From a virus, in IMG/VR virus record IMGVR_UViG_3300042900_000111, positions 1 through 33,156 of that record: a stretch of DNA of 33,156 bases. The stretch is one strand, 5' to 3'. Made by a program: the position numbers and the translations under genes. Numbering within the stretch: the stretch's first letter is position 1; every line of letters begins with the position of its first letter. The notes under the pieces were generated by a model that was not told where the DNA came from, did not search any database, and saw nothing but the letters and a program-made list of their open reading frames with translations. This document shows positions 1-8,350 of the stretch, in pieces.

Positions 1-3000
1 CTTGCCAGCCTTTGTTACGTATGGAGTAAAGTCTACTACAATATACTCGTCTTCGTCAAGGTCATACTGCTTCTTATATAGATAGTCTACAAATGAGTTA
101 GACCCTGTTGGATCAATCTCGCTAACCTTTACATAACGAGCAATTCTATTATCACCGACAAGAATGAAATACATCTGTCCTGTCTCTATCTGAGTCTGCT
201 CTGTATGGAATAGACCAATAGATCCAGTTTCATCTACTAATTCGATACGTGCCCAGCCATTGCCACGCTTAATTGATTTAACCATACCAAACATAACAAA
301 TGATCCTAGATCTTCAAACTCTTCAATCGGTCTTGCTTGTGACTTAATACGTGGTGGAATTCCCTCTAGGTTGAATGTAGGTATACCTAGATATTCGTAG
401 TAACTATCTTTTTCGTTTCCGCTTCTAGGATTATCTGGGAATGCCGCTCCGCCAATTGCATTTAAAGCAGATATAGCACGGCTATTGATTCCGCTACCTT
501 TTTTAGAAGCTTTATCAATAAACTCCGAGTAAGAAGCAAATGGTCTTTGATCAATAATTTTGTTTGCAATACTATCTGAAATAAATTTTACTTCTCCGAG
601 ACCAAATCTAATCGAGTCTTCCTTTAAAGAAAAGAATACATCAGACTCGTTGATATGTGGAAGCTTAATACTTAACTTTAATCTCTTAGCCTCAATCAGA
701 TACTCTGTTCTTTTGTCCTTGTCATTTTCGTTTTTAAGAATCGAAAACATGAACTCAAGTGGATAATAAAACTTAAGCCAAGCAGTATAATAACTAAGCA
801 TAGAGTAAGCAACAGCATGGGAGCGGTTAAAAGAATAACCAGCATGCGCTTCAAAAGTATGCCAGAGCGTTTCGGCTTGCTTCTTAGAAATGTGTTTTGA
901 AGCCCCAGCAATAAACCTATCTTTGAATTGGTCGAACTCTTTTGCATCTTTCTTCTTTCCAATAATCTTGCGGACCTTATCAGCCTCTGACCAAGTCATA
1001 CCGCCCAAGTGTACGCATGCCTGCATAACCTGTTCTTGATATATAATAACACCGTATGTATTCTCGGTAAAGGGCTTCATAATTGGATGAATAAACTGGA
1101 CTGCTTCATTACCGTGTTTACGCTTGATATAAGAAGCACCTACTGTATTCATAGCTCCTGGACGAACTAATGCATTTGATGCAGCAAGATCTTCAAACTT
1201 ATCTACGCCCATCTTAATTAGCAAATTGGTATATGGGGTTGCTTCTGCTTGAAATACTCCCTTTGTATACCCTTCGCTTAGAACTTTATAAACATCGGGA
1301 TCGTCAAGGGTTAACTCTGAAAGATTAATATCTTTGCCTGAGCGCTTTTTAATCGAAGCAAGTGTATCTGAGATCACAGATAAAGTCTTAAGACCTAGTG
1401 CATCTAGCTTAATAAGACCTATATCTGCAACCGTATCCATATCGTATGCAACGACAGGAATTCTACCTGATACTAAATCACTTGCGTCCGCTCTTGATTC
1501 AACAGGAGCATATTTTCTTAAATCATCTTTTGCAACTACAACACCTGCAGCGTGTACTCCAACAGATCTAATTCTTCCACGAAGTCTATCTGCAAGCCAC
1601 AAGACTTCAGGGTATTTGGTTCTAAACTCCTTAGTATTTGGCGACTCAACAAAGTCTTCAAAGGTATCAATAGACTTCATTGCACGGTTAACATCTGAAA
1701 GTGGAACCATAAATACACGAGCAGCATCTCTAATTACACCCTTATCTTTAAAGTAAGTGTATGTAGAAATAGATGCAACGTGCTTAAACTTCTTCTTTAA
1801 ATAATCCTTAACCTCTTTACGACGGCGGTCTTCAAAGTCTGTATCAATATCTGGAAAGTCATTACGCTCTGGATTAATAAAACGGAAGAACAGTAAATCA
1901 TACTCTATTGGGTCCACATCAGTAATTCCTAATGTATAACAAACTAAAGATCCAGCTGCGGAACCACGGCCAGGACCAACCATAATATTATTTTCTTTAG
2001 CCCAGTTAATCATATCTGCCACAACTAAAAAATATGATGCAAAGGACTTGTTTCTAATTACTTCTAATTCTTCCATTAATCTTTGCTCATACACATCATT
2101 TCCTAGCCAGCCGTCTGTTAAACGTAGCCTTTCTAGGCCCTGGAAGGCCATCTCAGCCAGTTTCTGGTCAGCATCGGTCTTAGGTACAGGGAGTAGGTCT
2201 AGACCCCTGTTAAAATCGTATTCTTCAATTTTGTCTGTAATCTCAATTGTATTCTCATATATATCTGTACGAGTAATTCCAGACGTATTAAAATCAGCCT
2301 CAATTTCATCCCTTGATTGAATGAATAAATTGTAGTCCTGAAATGATATTCTACGATCTGGATACAGGTAATTTAATCTTTCATTAATATCTTTAATCTG
2401 TCTAGACATTTCAAAGTCAGCATCTTTATCCATCTTAGGAGATGTTGATAATATGAGCATTGCTTCTTCTAATACTCTATCTTCTTCTTTAGCAAAGTGG
2501 GCATCACCTGTTGCCACCGCCTTAATATTGAGCTTGTCTGCTAATTCTAAAAGGGCGGAGTTGATCTCCACAGGGTTATGTGATTGCACTTCCACGTAAA
2601 AATCTTGTCCGAAAGTTTGTTTAAAGCCTTTGAGAAGAAGTTCTGCTTCCTCCATGTTGCCTTTATCGATAGCCTTACTAATGAGTCCATTAAGACATCC
2701 GCTGAGAACGATAATACCTTCGCTATAATCATTTAGAACCTCTCTGTCAATTCTTGGCTTATGGTAAAAGCCTTCGTTCCAAGCAAGCTCTTGGAGAGTA
2801 TTAATATTCTCTAATCCCTTTTTATTCTTTGCCAATAGGATGATGTGGTTATATGCTTGAATAGATTTATCTGTCTTTGAAGACTTATCAAATCTGTCTG
2901 TTGGAGATATGTATGCTTCTACTCCAAGGATTGGTTTTATGCCTTCTTCTTTACACGCAATTTGCATTTCACGGTGTGATGATAATGTTCCATGATCTGT

Positions 3001-3114
3001 AATTGCTATTGCTGTTTGTCCCGCCGCTTTTGCTGCTTGAACAAGTTCGAGGGGAGAGTTAAGTCCATCCATTAAAGAATAGTAGGAATGCACATGTAGA
3101 TGTGTAAATTTCAT
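1..3114 (-). CDS. dnaE: DNA polymerase III alpha subunit (DnaE-type), 3' end beyond window
   Basis: Replicative DNA polymerase of the C family. The frame is open from the ATG at 3114 to base 1, at least 1038 residues, and the C-terminus lies outside the window. The N-terminal PHP domain starts with HLHVHS (residues 5-10) and continues with ITDHGT, GVEAY, SGCLNG (138-143) and TGDAHF, so its metal ligands look intact. The polymerase core shows GPGRGSAAGS (380-389), PDIDTDF (421-427, catalytic Asp424 and Asp426) and KLDALGLKTL with the third Asp near 571. A C-terminal OB-fold segment (ARIELVDETGSIGLF) lies near the left edge. It follows the SSB gene by 23 bases, at the end of a replication cluster that also holds helicase and primase. 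Known: an intact PHP domain in this family can act as a proofreading 3'-5' exonuclease. Inferred: that activity applies here. Confidence 0.96.
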   Translation of the reverse strand, partial: MKFTHLHVHSYYSLMDGLNSPLELVQAAKAAGQTAIAITDHGTLSSHREMQIACKEEGIKPILGVEAYISPTDRFDKSSKTDKSIQAYNHIILLAKNKKGLENINTLQELAWNEGFYHKPRIDREVLNDYSEGIIVLSGCLNGLISKAIDKGNMEEAELLLKGFKQTFGQDFYVEVQSHNPVEINSALLELADKLNIKAVATGDAHFAKEEDRVLEEAMLILSTSPKMDKDADFEMSRQIKDINERLNYLYPDRRISFQDYNLFIQSRDEIEADFNTSGITRTDIYENTIEITDKIEEYDFNRGLDLLPVPKTDADQKLAEMAFQGLERLRLTDGWLGNDVYEQRLMEELEVIRNKSFASYFLVVADMINWAKENNIMVGPGRGSAAGSLVCYTLGITDVDPIEYDLLFFRFINPERNDFPDIDTDFEDRRRKEVKDYLKKKFKHVASISTYTYFKDKGVIRDAARVFMVPLSDVNRAMKSIDTFEDFVESPNTKEFRTKYPEVLWLADRLRGRIRSVGVHAAGVVVAKDDLRKYAPVESRADASDLVSGRIPVVAYDMDTVADIGLIKLDALGLKTLSVISDTLASIKKRSGKDINLSELTLDDPDVYKVLSEGYTKGVFQAEATPYTNLLIKMGVDKFEDLAASNALVRPGAMNTVGASYIKRKHGNEAVQFIHPIMKPFTENTYGVIIYQEQVMQACVHLGGMTWSEADKVRKIIGKKKDAKEFDQFKDRFIAGASKHISKKQAETLWHTFEAHAGYSFNRSHAVAYSMLSYYTAWLKFYYPLEFMFSILKNENDKDKRTEYLIEAKRLKLSIKLPHINESDVFFSLKEDSIRFGLGEVKFISDSIANKIIDQRPFASYSEFIDKASKKGSGINSRAISALNAIGGAAFPDNPRSGNEKDSYYEYLGIPTFNLEGIPPRIKSQARPIEEFEDLGSFVMFGMVKSIKRGNGWARIELVDETGSIGLFHTEQTQIETGQMYFILVGDNRIARYVKVSEIDPTGSNSFVDYLYKKQYDLDEDEYIVVDFTPYVTKAGK

Positions 3115-3137
3115 TTAACTCTCCGCCTCTTAACCTA

Positions 3138-3806
3138 TTACCAGTCTACGCTACTTGAAGAAGTAGACTCTTCGCCATTACTATTTTCACCAGCAAAAAA
3201 TGCTTCTTGCTCGGTGTATGGCATGTCACGCACTGCTGTATCCTCAAGCTGATAAAGCTCAAGTGATGAACCATCAAATGGTGTTTCATCTTTTGCAAGT
3301 GGGATAATTGTGTAACTTGTATCTGTCTTTGTACCAGTACGCTTGATGCGCCACATTAGGTTAGTAATGCTTCCCATCTCTCCAGCATACTCGATGAGTG
3401 TTGGTGTGATTGTCTTTCCGCTTGAACCCTGAGACAAGATTCCCACATAAGGATCTTCTTTGCCATCATCAATAAGAACATTTATGTAAAGTCGTGAACG
3501 ACCCTTCCATCCTGCCTTGTAATCTTTGCGGTGTTGTTCGCAACCGTAACACTTGCCTTGGTCTTCCATTGTGCATAGAGCCTTACGGCGGTAGTCTTTT
3601 GGATTTGTGTGTTCTACTGCAATAAATCCAAGACCGAGTTTTTCATTGTAGGTAGGTGAGTCTGGATCAAGTTCTTGAAGAAAGCGAACTTTAACACTTT
3701 CTGCATCCTCTAACTTAACCCAACGAGCCTTTGTACCGTCTCCACCTGAAGACTGTGGCTTGTCCATTACTTTATTAAGGTCTTTCAACCCTCTTACTAT
3801 TCCCAT
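3138..3806 (-). CDS. Single-stranded DNA-binding protein, zinc-containing phage type
   Basis: Predicted ssDNA-binding protein of 222 residues, placed between primase and polymerase. The core shows alternating beta-strand segments expected of an OB-fold. A cluster Cys78, Cys86, Cys89, His92 (C-x7-C-x2-C-x2-H) could bind one zinc ion, recalling the zinc site of T4 gp32-like proteins. The last ~25 residues are Ser/Glu/Asp-rich and end in VDW, like the acidic protein-binding tip of SSBs. The ATG at 3806 has a GAGGAAAC ribosome site. Function is inferred from position, zinc cluster and acidic tail, because I cannot confirm the fold. An alternative is a different zinc-binding replication accessory protein. 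Confidence 0.72.
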   Translation of the reverse strand: MGIVRGLKDLNKVMDKPQSSGGDGTKARWVKLEDAESVKVRFLQELDPDSPTYNEKLGLGFIAVEHTNPKDYRRKALCTMEDQGKCYGCEQHRKDYKAGWKGRSRLYINVLIDDGKEDPYVGILSQGSSGKTITPTLIEYAGEMGSITNLMWRIKRTGTKTDTSYTIIPLAKDETPFDGSSLELYQLEDTAVRDMPYTEQEAFFAGENSNGEESTSSSSVDW

Positions 3807-3858
3807 GTTTCCTCATTTCATATAGTTGATGGTGTATATCCATCTTTAGTTTGTTTTT

Positions 3859-4857
3859 TTATGGGGTCCAAGATCTGTATTCTATATCTGACACTGCATT
3901 TTTAATACAGCTTTTAATTTCTTCGTCAGTCATATCACCAGCATCTTTTGCATCATGTGGGTATATCTTACCATATTCGTAAGAAGCCCACAAGAGGTCT
4001 TTATTCTTTAATCTATTGGCTATGCTCAAGCCTAGCTCTCTGCCAGCCAAATCTGCGTCTGTCATTACAGTTATCTTATTAAAATATCTATTTAAAATCT
4101 TGTGCTGCTCTGTAGATAGTACTCCGCCAAGCACTGCTACCACATTTGGGAACCCAGCCTGATGTATTCTAATTGCATCGAAGTTTGACTCAACTACAAT
4201 AACATGCTCACCAATCTTCTTAGCACGGTGTACATTAAATAAAGTTTTGCTTTTAGGCAAGTTAGTACTATTCTTAAACGACTTGCCTTCAATTGATCTT
4301 CCTACTAATCCAATGGGTCTCCCGTCTGGGCTATGAACTGGCGAAATAACCATATTCATTGAAGTAGAATACCCTAATCCAAAATGGTTCATAGACTCTT
4401 CATTAATGCTTCTTGATTTAAGATAGTCTTTTGCGCTTTGACTTACTAAAAGATCTGCATGAAGTCTATCTAAAGTCTCCTGAGAAAACTCTTCGAAGTC
4501 TGGCTTTTCCTCAAACATGTCTGCCATGATCTCATCAAAATTATTAAGGGCGGCCTTCTCTTGTGTTGCAATAAATCTAATTGCTTCAAAGTCATTCTTG
4601 TGTAGCACACGTCTAACTAACTCAGTTAATGTTCCAGACTCTCCACACGATGGGTTAAAACATAACCATACGCCTGATGACTTATTTATGCAGCAACTTG
4701 CAGTATGTCTATTAGAGTGAAATGGGCAGTAAAACATAACCTCATTACCTGGTTCCGCAACTATATCTAAGCCTAGAGCTTTTATTACTGACTTGATATG
4801 GTTGGGCGCATATTGCGTGGAATCAATTTTCCTTGCGTTATACCCTCTGATAGCCAT
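3859..4857 (-). CDS. dnaG: DnaG-like DNA primase (zinc finger plus TOPRIM)
   Basis: Primase that would make RNA primers for lagging-strand synthesis. From the ATG at 4857 it has 332 residues. The N-terminal zinc domain shows CPFH (about 42-45) followed by CFNPSC, the CHC2-type pattern. The TOPRIM part has VVES (metal-binding Glu near 220) and TDAD (near 266-268). Bacterial DnaG is usually near 580-600 residues, so the C-terminal helicase-binding domain appears to be missing. A GTG at 4908 would add 17 residues (MGVLNDTIRS start), but it lacks a good ribosome site, whereas the ATG follows an A/G-rich run; I prefer the ATG without certainty. The 5' end overlaps the preceding small gene by 73 bases, which suggests coupled translation after the helicase. 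Confidence 0.9.
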   Translation of the reverse strand: MAIRGYNARKIDSTQYAPNHIKSVIKALGLDIVAEPGNEVMFYCPFHSNRHTASCCINKSSGVWLCFNPSCGESGTLTELVRRVLHKNDFEAIRFIATQEKAALNNFDEIMADMFEEKPDFEEFSQETLDRLHADLLVSQSAKDYLKSRSINEESMNHFGLGYSTSMNMVISPVHSPDGRPIGLVGRSIEGKSFKNSTNLPKSKTLFNVHRAKKIGEHVIVVESNFDAIRIHQAGFPNVVAVLGGVLSTEQHKILNRYFNKITVMTDADLAGRELGLSIANRLKNKDLLWASYEYGKIYPHDAKDAGDMTDEEIKSCIKNAVSDIEYRSWTP

Positions 4858-5084
4858 GCCTTCTTCTTTCCTACGTATACTCCGTATAGTGTCATTAAGA
4901 ACACCCACGTTTGTCCGTCAAATTCTATCGAGAAACTAGTGTCTATGTCAAGTACCCTAAGATAACCTTTGCTTCTCATATCGTGAGTAAGCATGCTTTC
5001 GTACTGGTATTTTAATCTAGGTATACCAGAGTCGTCAGCAAACTCAACCCTTACTTGAAATCTTTTTATCTGTTTGTGGTTCAT
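4785..5084 (-). CDS. Small unknown protein overlapping helicase and primase genes
   Basis: A 99-residue protein read from the ATG at 5084. An in-frame upstream start at 5126 would lie deeper in the helicase gene and is less likely. It overlaps the helicase 3' end by 41 bases and the primase 5' end by 73 bases, in other frames. Only the middle (about 5043-4858) is free of other coding, and without this gene that stretch would be an unexplained gap. The sequence looks like a mixed alpha/beta domain (DGQTWVFLMTLYGVYVGKKK) with no motif that I recognise. Its place between helicase and primase suggests a replication role, but that is only context. No strong ribosome site is visible, so coupling to helicase translation is likely. 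Confidence 0.68.
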   Translation of the reverse strand: MNHKQIKRFQVRVEFADDSGIPRLKYQYESMLTHDMRSKGYLRVLDIDTSFSIEFDGQTWVFLMTLYGVYVGKKKAWLSEGITQGKLIPRNMRPTISSQ

Positions 5085-6312
5085 CTTTTTGGAATGGATT
5101 CTCGTAGATTTCCTTGACGATACCACGGTTGATATCCCAGTCTAGATAGAAATTAAAATCATGACCGTGTCTATTCTTGCGAGAGACGATCTCAATCATA
5201 TTAGTTTGTGGGTATCTGTGAACGGCTAAAGCCATATCAGCATCATACTCAATTGCCTTTGACCAAGCCACTTGGCTCATCATTGGCGGATTATCTTGAT
5301 CAGAGATATCGTCTGCTGTTGCAGCGGTGATATCAATAATAGGAATATTGTTAGATACCGCAAGCATTTTAAACTCACGAGAAACATTTCTATTTCTTTC
5401 TACTTCAGAGTTAGAACGCTTGTTGTCATTAAATAGCTGGTGGTAATCTAGGATAACTAAATCTGGCTTATGCTGATCTATCTTACCTTGAATGGTTGCA
5501 GGAGTAACTTCTGATGCACCCTCATTTGAAATAAGAACAAAACTATTCTTTCCCTCAAACTTTTTGTTTCCCCAGTTACGGAAATCATCAATGTTAATAT
5601 CACCCTTTGACAAATCACTTGCACGGAATATGCCTGAGCCAAGCATTGTGAAGATACGGTCACGCATATTCTCTGGAGACATTTCAAGAGATACAATCAT
5701 TGGCTTAAAGCCTTGCTCCCATGCCTTGCAAGCAAGATAGGCAGTAAACCAAGTCTTACCCTTTCCTGGCCAACCAATTGCTACAATCAAATGTCCTGGA
5801 GCCATACCTGTTGGATATGCTTTATCAATCGCTTCAAACCCTGTAAGGATTCCTGGCGCTCCGCCCATTACAGATGAACGCTCTTTAACTGCTTGGTAAT
5901 GTCGTGCAGCGTTTTCAACATCAACAATATCTAAGTCTCTTACGTTGTTTGTGTATCGGCTTAGTCCAGCAAGGTCGCTCTGCATTTGTGCAAGAACTCT
6001 TGATGCTGCATCTTCTTTTAAGGCCGAGCCTCCACGCAAAATAATTGTCTTAAGCTTGTTAGATATAAACTCATTCTTTAGTATGTCTAGGTAGTAGCCA
6101 GTTTCTGCCTTTGCTTCTACTGGCTCAAAGTCTTTGTGTCGTTCCATAAGAACTCCTGCTTCAGGAACTGCTTTAAACTTATAGTAGTATGACTTTAGGC
6201 TTTCCCAGATATCTCTATGTGATGTAAACAGATCATCTACGTTGTCTGCCAGTAGTGTGCTAATATCTTTGTTCTTACATACAGCAGAGATTAATGTTGC
6301 TTCTGTATTCAC
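5044..6312 (-). CDS. dnaB: DnaB-like replicative DNA helicase
   Basis: Ring helicase that unwinds the replication fork, 422 residues, close to the usual DnaB length. An all-helical N-terminal domain (about 1-110) is followed by a RecA-like ATPase. Walker A is GWPGKGKT (about 177-184), Walker B is DLVILDYHQ (about 282-290), and a DnaB-type motif around AWSKAIEYDADMALAVHR lies near residues 345-362. Translation starts at GTG 6312, overlapping the previous stop as GTGA and preceded by GGAGG, so it is coupled to the helicase-loader candidate. Together with primase, SSB and polymerase in the same operon it makes most of a replisome. Confident from the ATPase motifs and the gene order. Confidence 0.94.
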   Translation of the reverse strand: MNTEATLISAVCKNKDISTLLADNVDDLFTSHRDIWESLKSYYYKFKAVPEAGVLMERHKDFEPVEAKAETGYYLDILKNEFISNKLKTIILRGGSALKEDAASRVLAQMQSDLAGLSRYTNNVRDLDIVDVENAARHYQAVKERSSVMGGAPGILTGFEAIDKAYPTGMAPGHLIVAIGWPGKGKTWFTAYLACKAWEQGFKPMIVSLEMSPENMRDRIFTMLGSGIFRASDLSKGDINIDDFRNWGNKKFEGKNSFVLISNEGASEVTPATIQGKIDQHKPDLVILDYHQLFNDNKRSNSEVERNRNVSREFKMLAVSNNIPIIDITAATADDISDQDNPPMMSQVAWSKAIEYDADMALAVHRYPQTNMIEIVSRKNRHGHDFNFYLDWDINRGIVKEIYENPFQKDEPQTDKKISSKG

Positions 6313-6626
6313 TCTTCGCCCTCCACCATCTTCTTAGTCTCATTCAGTAGAATGCTACGGTTAAACTTGTCCTTCTTAATTTCTTTATTCAATGCATCAA
6401 TTCTGTCAAAGTTGTTATAGAAGAAATTTAATGGGTGCCCTGTCTTGTTGGTTGAGAAATAGTATATTAAAAGTTCCTGAGCACGTTGGAATCCAACGCT
6501 CTCGATAACATCATTCATGGCCCACTTTTCCCTAAACTTATTTACAGTAAGAGACTTGTTATATTTCTCTTTGTAAAGTGACAGGTATAGTCCAATCAGG
6601 ACGTATGGCTCTTTCTCATTTGCCAC
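6309..6626 (-). CDS. Putative helicase loader / replication accessory protein
   Basis: A 105-residue, Lys-rich, mostly helical protein starting at GTG 6626. It overlaps the preceding gene by 11 bases and the helicase by 4 (GTGA). A central segment, YYFSTNKTGHPLNFFYNNFD, is aromatic-rich, and the C-terminal third is highly charged. Phages with their own DnaB-like helicase often encode a small helical loader just upstream of it, and this gene sits exactly there. No motif proves the role, so the call rests on size, helical character and tight coupling to the helicase gene. It could instead be an initiator-type DNA-binding protein. Confidence 0.55.
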   Translation of the reverse strand: MANEKEPYVLIGLYLSLYKEKYNKSLTVNKFREKWAMNDVIESVGFQRAQELLIYYFSTNKTGHPLNFFYNNFDRIDALNKEIKKDKFNRSILLNETKKMVEGEE

Positions 6627-6819
6627 TCTTTAACTCTTCTTCTACTTCACGAGTCTTTTGAATAAGCTTGTTTTCAACAAACTTATAAACTCTTTCTGTT
6701 GCCGCATCAACACTTTCTCCAGATCGGAGATCATCCTCAACGCCAACACCTATCTTGATGCTTTCGTAATTTCCTAAATTGCGTGTGAACGAAAGGTCCA
6801 CCTTAACTCTAGTTGTCAC
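6616..6819 (-). CDS. Small conserved-looking protein of unknown function
   Basis: A 67-residue protein starting at GTG 6819, which overlaps the previous stop as GTGA and has AAGGAG about 6 bases upstream. The first half (KVDLSFTRNLGNYESIKIGV) looks like a beta-hairpin, and the second half is a charged helix ending KTREVEEELKSGK. This short beta-plus-helix layout occurs in small proteins of phage replication modules, but I cannot name a function. It overlaps the helicase-loader candidate by 11 bases, so it belongs to the same translationally coupled replication cluster. Confidence 0.75.
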   Translation of the reverse strand: MTTRVKVDLSFTRNLGNYESIKIGVGVEDDLRSGESVDAATERVYKFVENKLIQKTREVEEELKSGK

Positions 6820-6920
6820 TTGTGCTCCTTCATATGCCTAGATAAACTATCATGGGCGAATATGCCCCATCGCAATTCCCATTCTTTTCCACAAGTAGGA
6901 CAAGTAACGCTTCTGTTCAT
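6816..6920 (-). CDS. 34-residue C2H2-like zinc finger protein
   Basis: A very small gene with a complete zinc-binding pattern. It begins MNRSVTCPTCGKEW and has Cys7, Cys10, His29 and His33, so C-x2-C-x18-H-x3-H, close to a classical C2H2 finger but with a longer loop. The ATG overlaps the stop of the HTH gene as TAATG, and the stop overlaps the next start as GTGA, so it is locked into the operon. Leaving it out would open a gap of about 100 bases in an otherwise gapless cluster, which supports it being real. It may bind nucleic acid or a partner protein; the sequence does not decide. Confidence 0.7.
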   Translation of the reverse strand: MNRSVTCPTCGKEWELRWGIFAHDSLSRHMKEHK

Positions 6921-7402
6921 TACTCCGCCTTCCATACTGGTACGAATCCCGAGTCAGTCTTAGTATACAATATAATGTTGTGTTTGAAAAGACCCAGCAG
7001 CTCTGCCTTTGAAGGCAAATTTTTAGAGTGCCCTGAGTCTAATATAAACTCATGTAGGCCCAGTATATCTTTCTGGCTAAACATATACTTAGACCAGTGT
7101 TTGTTTTCTGGATCTCCGATTGGATATATCTTTGAGGGAGCCTTAATCTTTCCCTCTAAAATATAATCGTGAAGAGTTACTGTGTGCTTATTTAAAAGCC
7201 CAGAGACATCCTTCATGCTGTAAGCATTTTCCATATGCTTTTCAACTTGAGAGTAAGAGTACATAACTCTTTTATGATCAGGGTAGCACCAAGCAACTAA
7301 TTCATCTTTAGATCTAGATGACCTCAAAACCTTATGGACTTTATCGTTTAAGAAGAAATACCGTAGTTTTTTGAGTTTGCTGTTTCTCTTTTTTCTAGCC
7401 AT
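6920..7402 (-). CDS. MerR/excisionase-like helix-turn-helix DNA-binding protein
   Basis: A 160-residue basic protein with an N-terminal Lys/Arg-rich stretch (MARKKRNSKLKKLRYFF). A winged helix-turn-helix of the MerR/excisionase type covers about residues 61-118: YSMKDVSGLLNKHTVTLHDY gives the two helices, a loop with PSKIYPIGDPEN forms the wing, and FSQKDILGLHEF follows. No integrase gene is seen here, so a transcription or replication regulator is more likely than an excisionase. The start at 7402 lies inside the zinc-ribbon gene (55-base overlap) and has only a weak ribosome site, so expression probably depends on translation of that gene. Confidence 0.72.
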   Translation of the reverse strand: MARKKRNSKLKKLRYFFLNDKVHKVLRSSRSKDELVAWCYPDHKRVMYSYSQVEKHMENAYSMKDVSGLLNKHTVTLHDYILEGKIKAPSKIYPIGDPENKHWSKYMFSQKDILGLHEFILDSGHSKNLPSKAELLGLFKHNIILYTKTDSGFVPVWKAE

Positions 7403-7533
7403 TTCCCGAAAGCACTCGTCTCTTTATTAATCATATTTCTTTTCCCGCATAGAATGCAGAACAACTCTACGTGTAGCTTTTGTGAGAATACTCTGTCTAC
7501 AAAAACTCTACCACCACATTTTCCGCACCACAT
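7348..7533 (-). CDS. Small zinc-ribbon protein
   Basis: A 61-residue protein with two Cys pairs, Cys3-x2-Cys6 and Cys26-x2-Cys29, spaced like a compact zinc ribbon in which the first 30 residues hold the metal site. The remaining half is charged and has no visible motif. The ATG overlaps the phosphoesterase stop as TAATG, and the 3' end overlaps the HTH gene by 55 bases. This unusually long overlap of two small putative nucleic-acid-binding genes suggests coupled expression. Function is unknown; such ribbons often mediate DNA or RNA binding. Confidence 0.72.
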   Translation of the reverse strand: MWCGKCGGRVFVDRVFSQKLHVELFCILCGKRNMINKETSAFGKWLEKRETANSKNYGISS

Positions 7534-8333
7534 TATAGTGTAAACAACTTCCCGTCAACAACGCATGAATAATCAGGCGCTACGTGGATCATCTGTATAT
7601 GTGGATAATCATTGACAATATGAGCGATAGCAAATCCCTTTTGCCAGTCGTGGTGTTGCATGTACTTCATTCCTGGACCCTTTTCGTCACACATATGCCC
7701 AAGCTCGTAGCCTCGAAGTGTTTCTCCTTCTCCGCCGTTTCTTAGTTCATAAGTTACTAGGTGGGATGCAATTCTGTGAGAGTGACCTCTAATTAAAGAT
7801 ACCTGTAGGTCTTCCATGTCTTTGCGGACGGAACCAGTTGCTGCAATTGATAGTCCGTGGTGTACATGGATATCTCCAAAGCGGCGCTTAGGTAGTTCGT
7901 TATAGTGAATATATTCATAACCTAAAGAGTCTAATCCCCAAAGAGCTTCTGGAGTAACCTCATTAATATAGTCAGGAAGCTTTGCATCTACATAGTTAAA
8001 AATTCTAACATCGTGGTTTCCTAGTGCTGAGAACAGTTGCGCTTCTGGCAACATCTCTCTTGTCTTAGTATAAAAATCTCTTGCACCTTTTGCTTCATGG
8101 CGCATCATTGGAACAATAAGGTCTCGACTATCAGTCTTATGAAGGTTTAAGAACTCTGCTGAGCGTCCTTCTGTATACTTGCTGTAGCAGGCTTGATCAT
8201 CTGTATCACCAAGGTAGTCAACAACGTCGGGCTTAAACCACTTCATTACCTTAAACCAAAGGGCAATCATCTTGTCATCTTGATATGGGAATTGCTGGTC
8301 GGATGAAATCATCCACTTTAAATCGTTACTCAT
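7533..8333 (-). CDS. Calcineurin-like metallophosphoesterase
   Basis: A 266-residue dinuclear-metal phosphoesterase. The five family motifs are in order: SDQQ (Asp12, with Gln14 where His is usual), GDTDD (42-46), GNHD (105-108), HVHHG (156-160) and GHSH (183-186). Only the first motif deviates, as D-x-Q instead of D-x-H. It could act on nucleic acid ends, nucleotides or a signalling nucleotide; the substrate cannot be read from the sequence. It is the first gene after the 8.35-8.42 kb control region, with AAGGTAG as ribosome site, and is the leader gene of the replication cluster. Confidence 0.92.
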   Translation of the reverse strand: MSNDLKWMISSDQQFPYQDDKMIALWFKVMKWFKPDVVDYLGDTDDQACYSKYTEGRSAEFLNLHKTDSRDLIVPMMRHEAKGARDFYTKTREMLPEAQLFSALGNHDVRIFNYVDAKLPDYINEVTPEALWGLDSLGYEYIHYNELPKRRFGDIHVHHGLSIAATGSVRKDMEDLQVSLIRGHSHRIASHLVTYELRNGGEGETLRGYELGHMCDEKGPGMKYMQHHDWQKGFAIAHIVNDYPHIQMIHVAPDYSCVVDGKLFTL

Positions 8334-8350
8334 TGTCTACCTTAATATGT

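Noticed and set aside
1334-1756. Plus-strand open frame of 140 codons inside the polymerase gene
   Set aside because: It is antisense to a well-conserved polymerase core (PDIDTDF to KLDALG region), has no ribosome site and its protein is Ser/Thr-rich nonsense.
3828-3844. GATGG / CCATC hairpin before the SSB gene as an autoregulatory site
   Set aside because: The 5-bp stem is too weak and short to support a regulatory claim.
4858-4908. GTG 4908 as primase start
   Set aside because: No ribosome site is visible, and the extra 17 residues (MGVLNDTIRSIRRKEEG) do not add to the primase zinc domain; ATG 4857 is preferred, though not certain.
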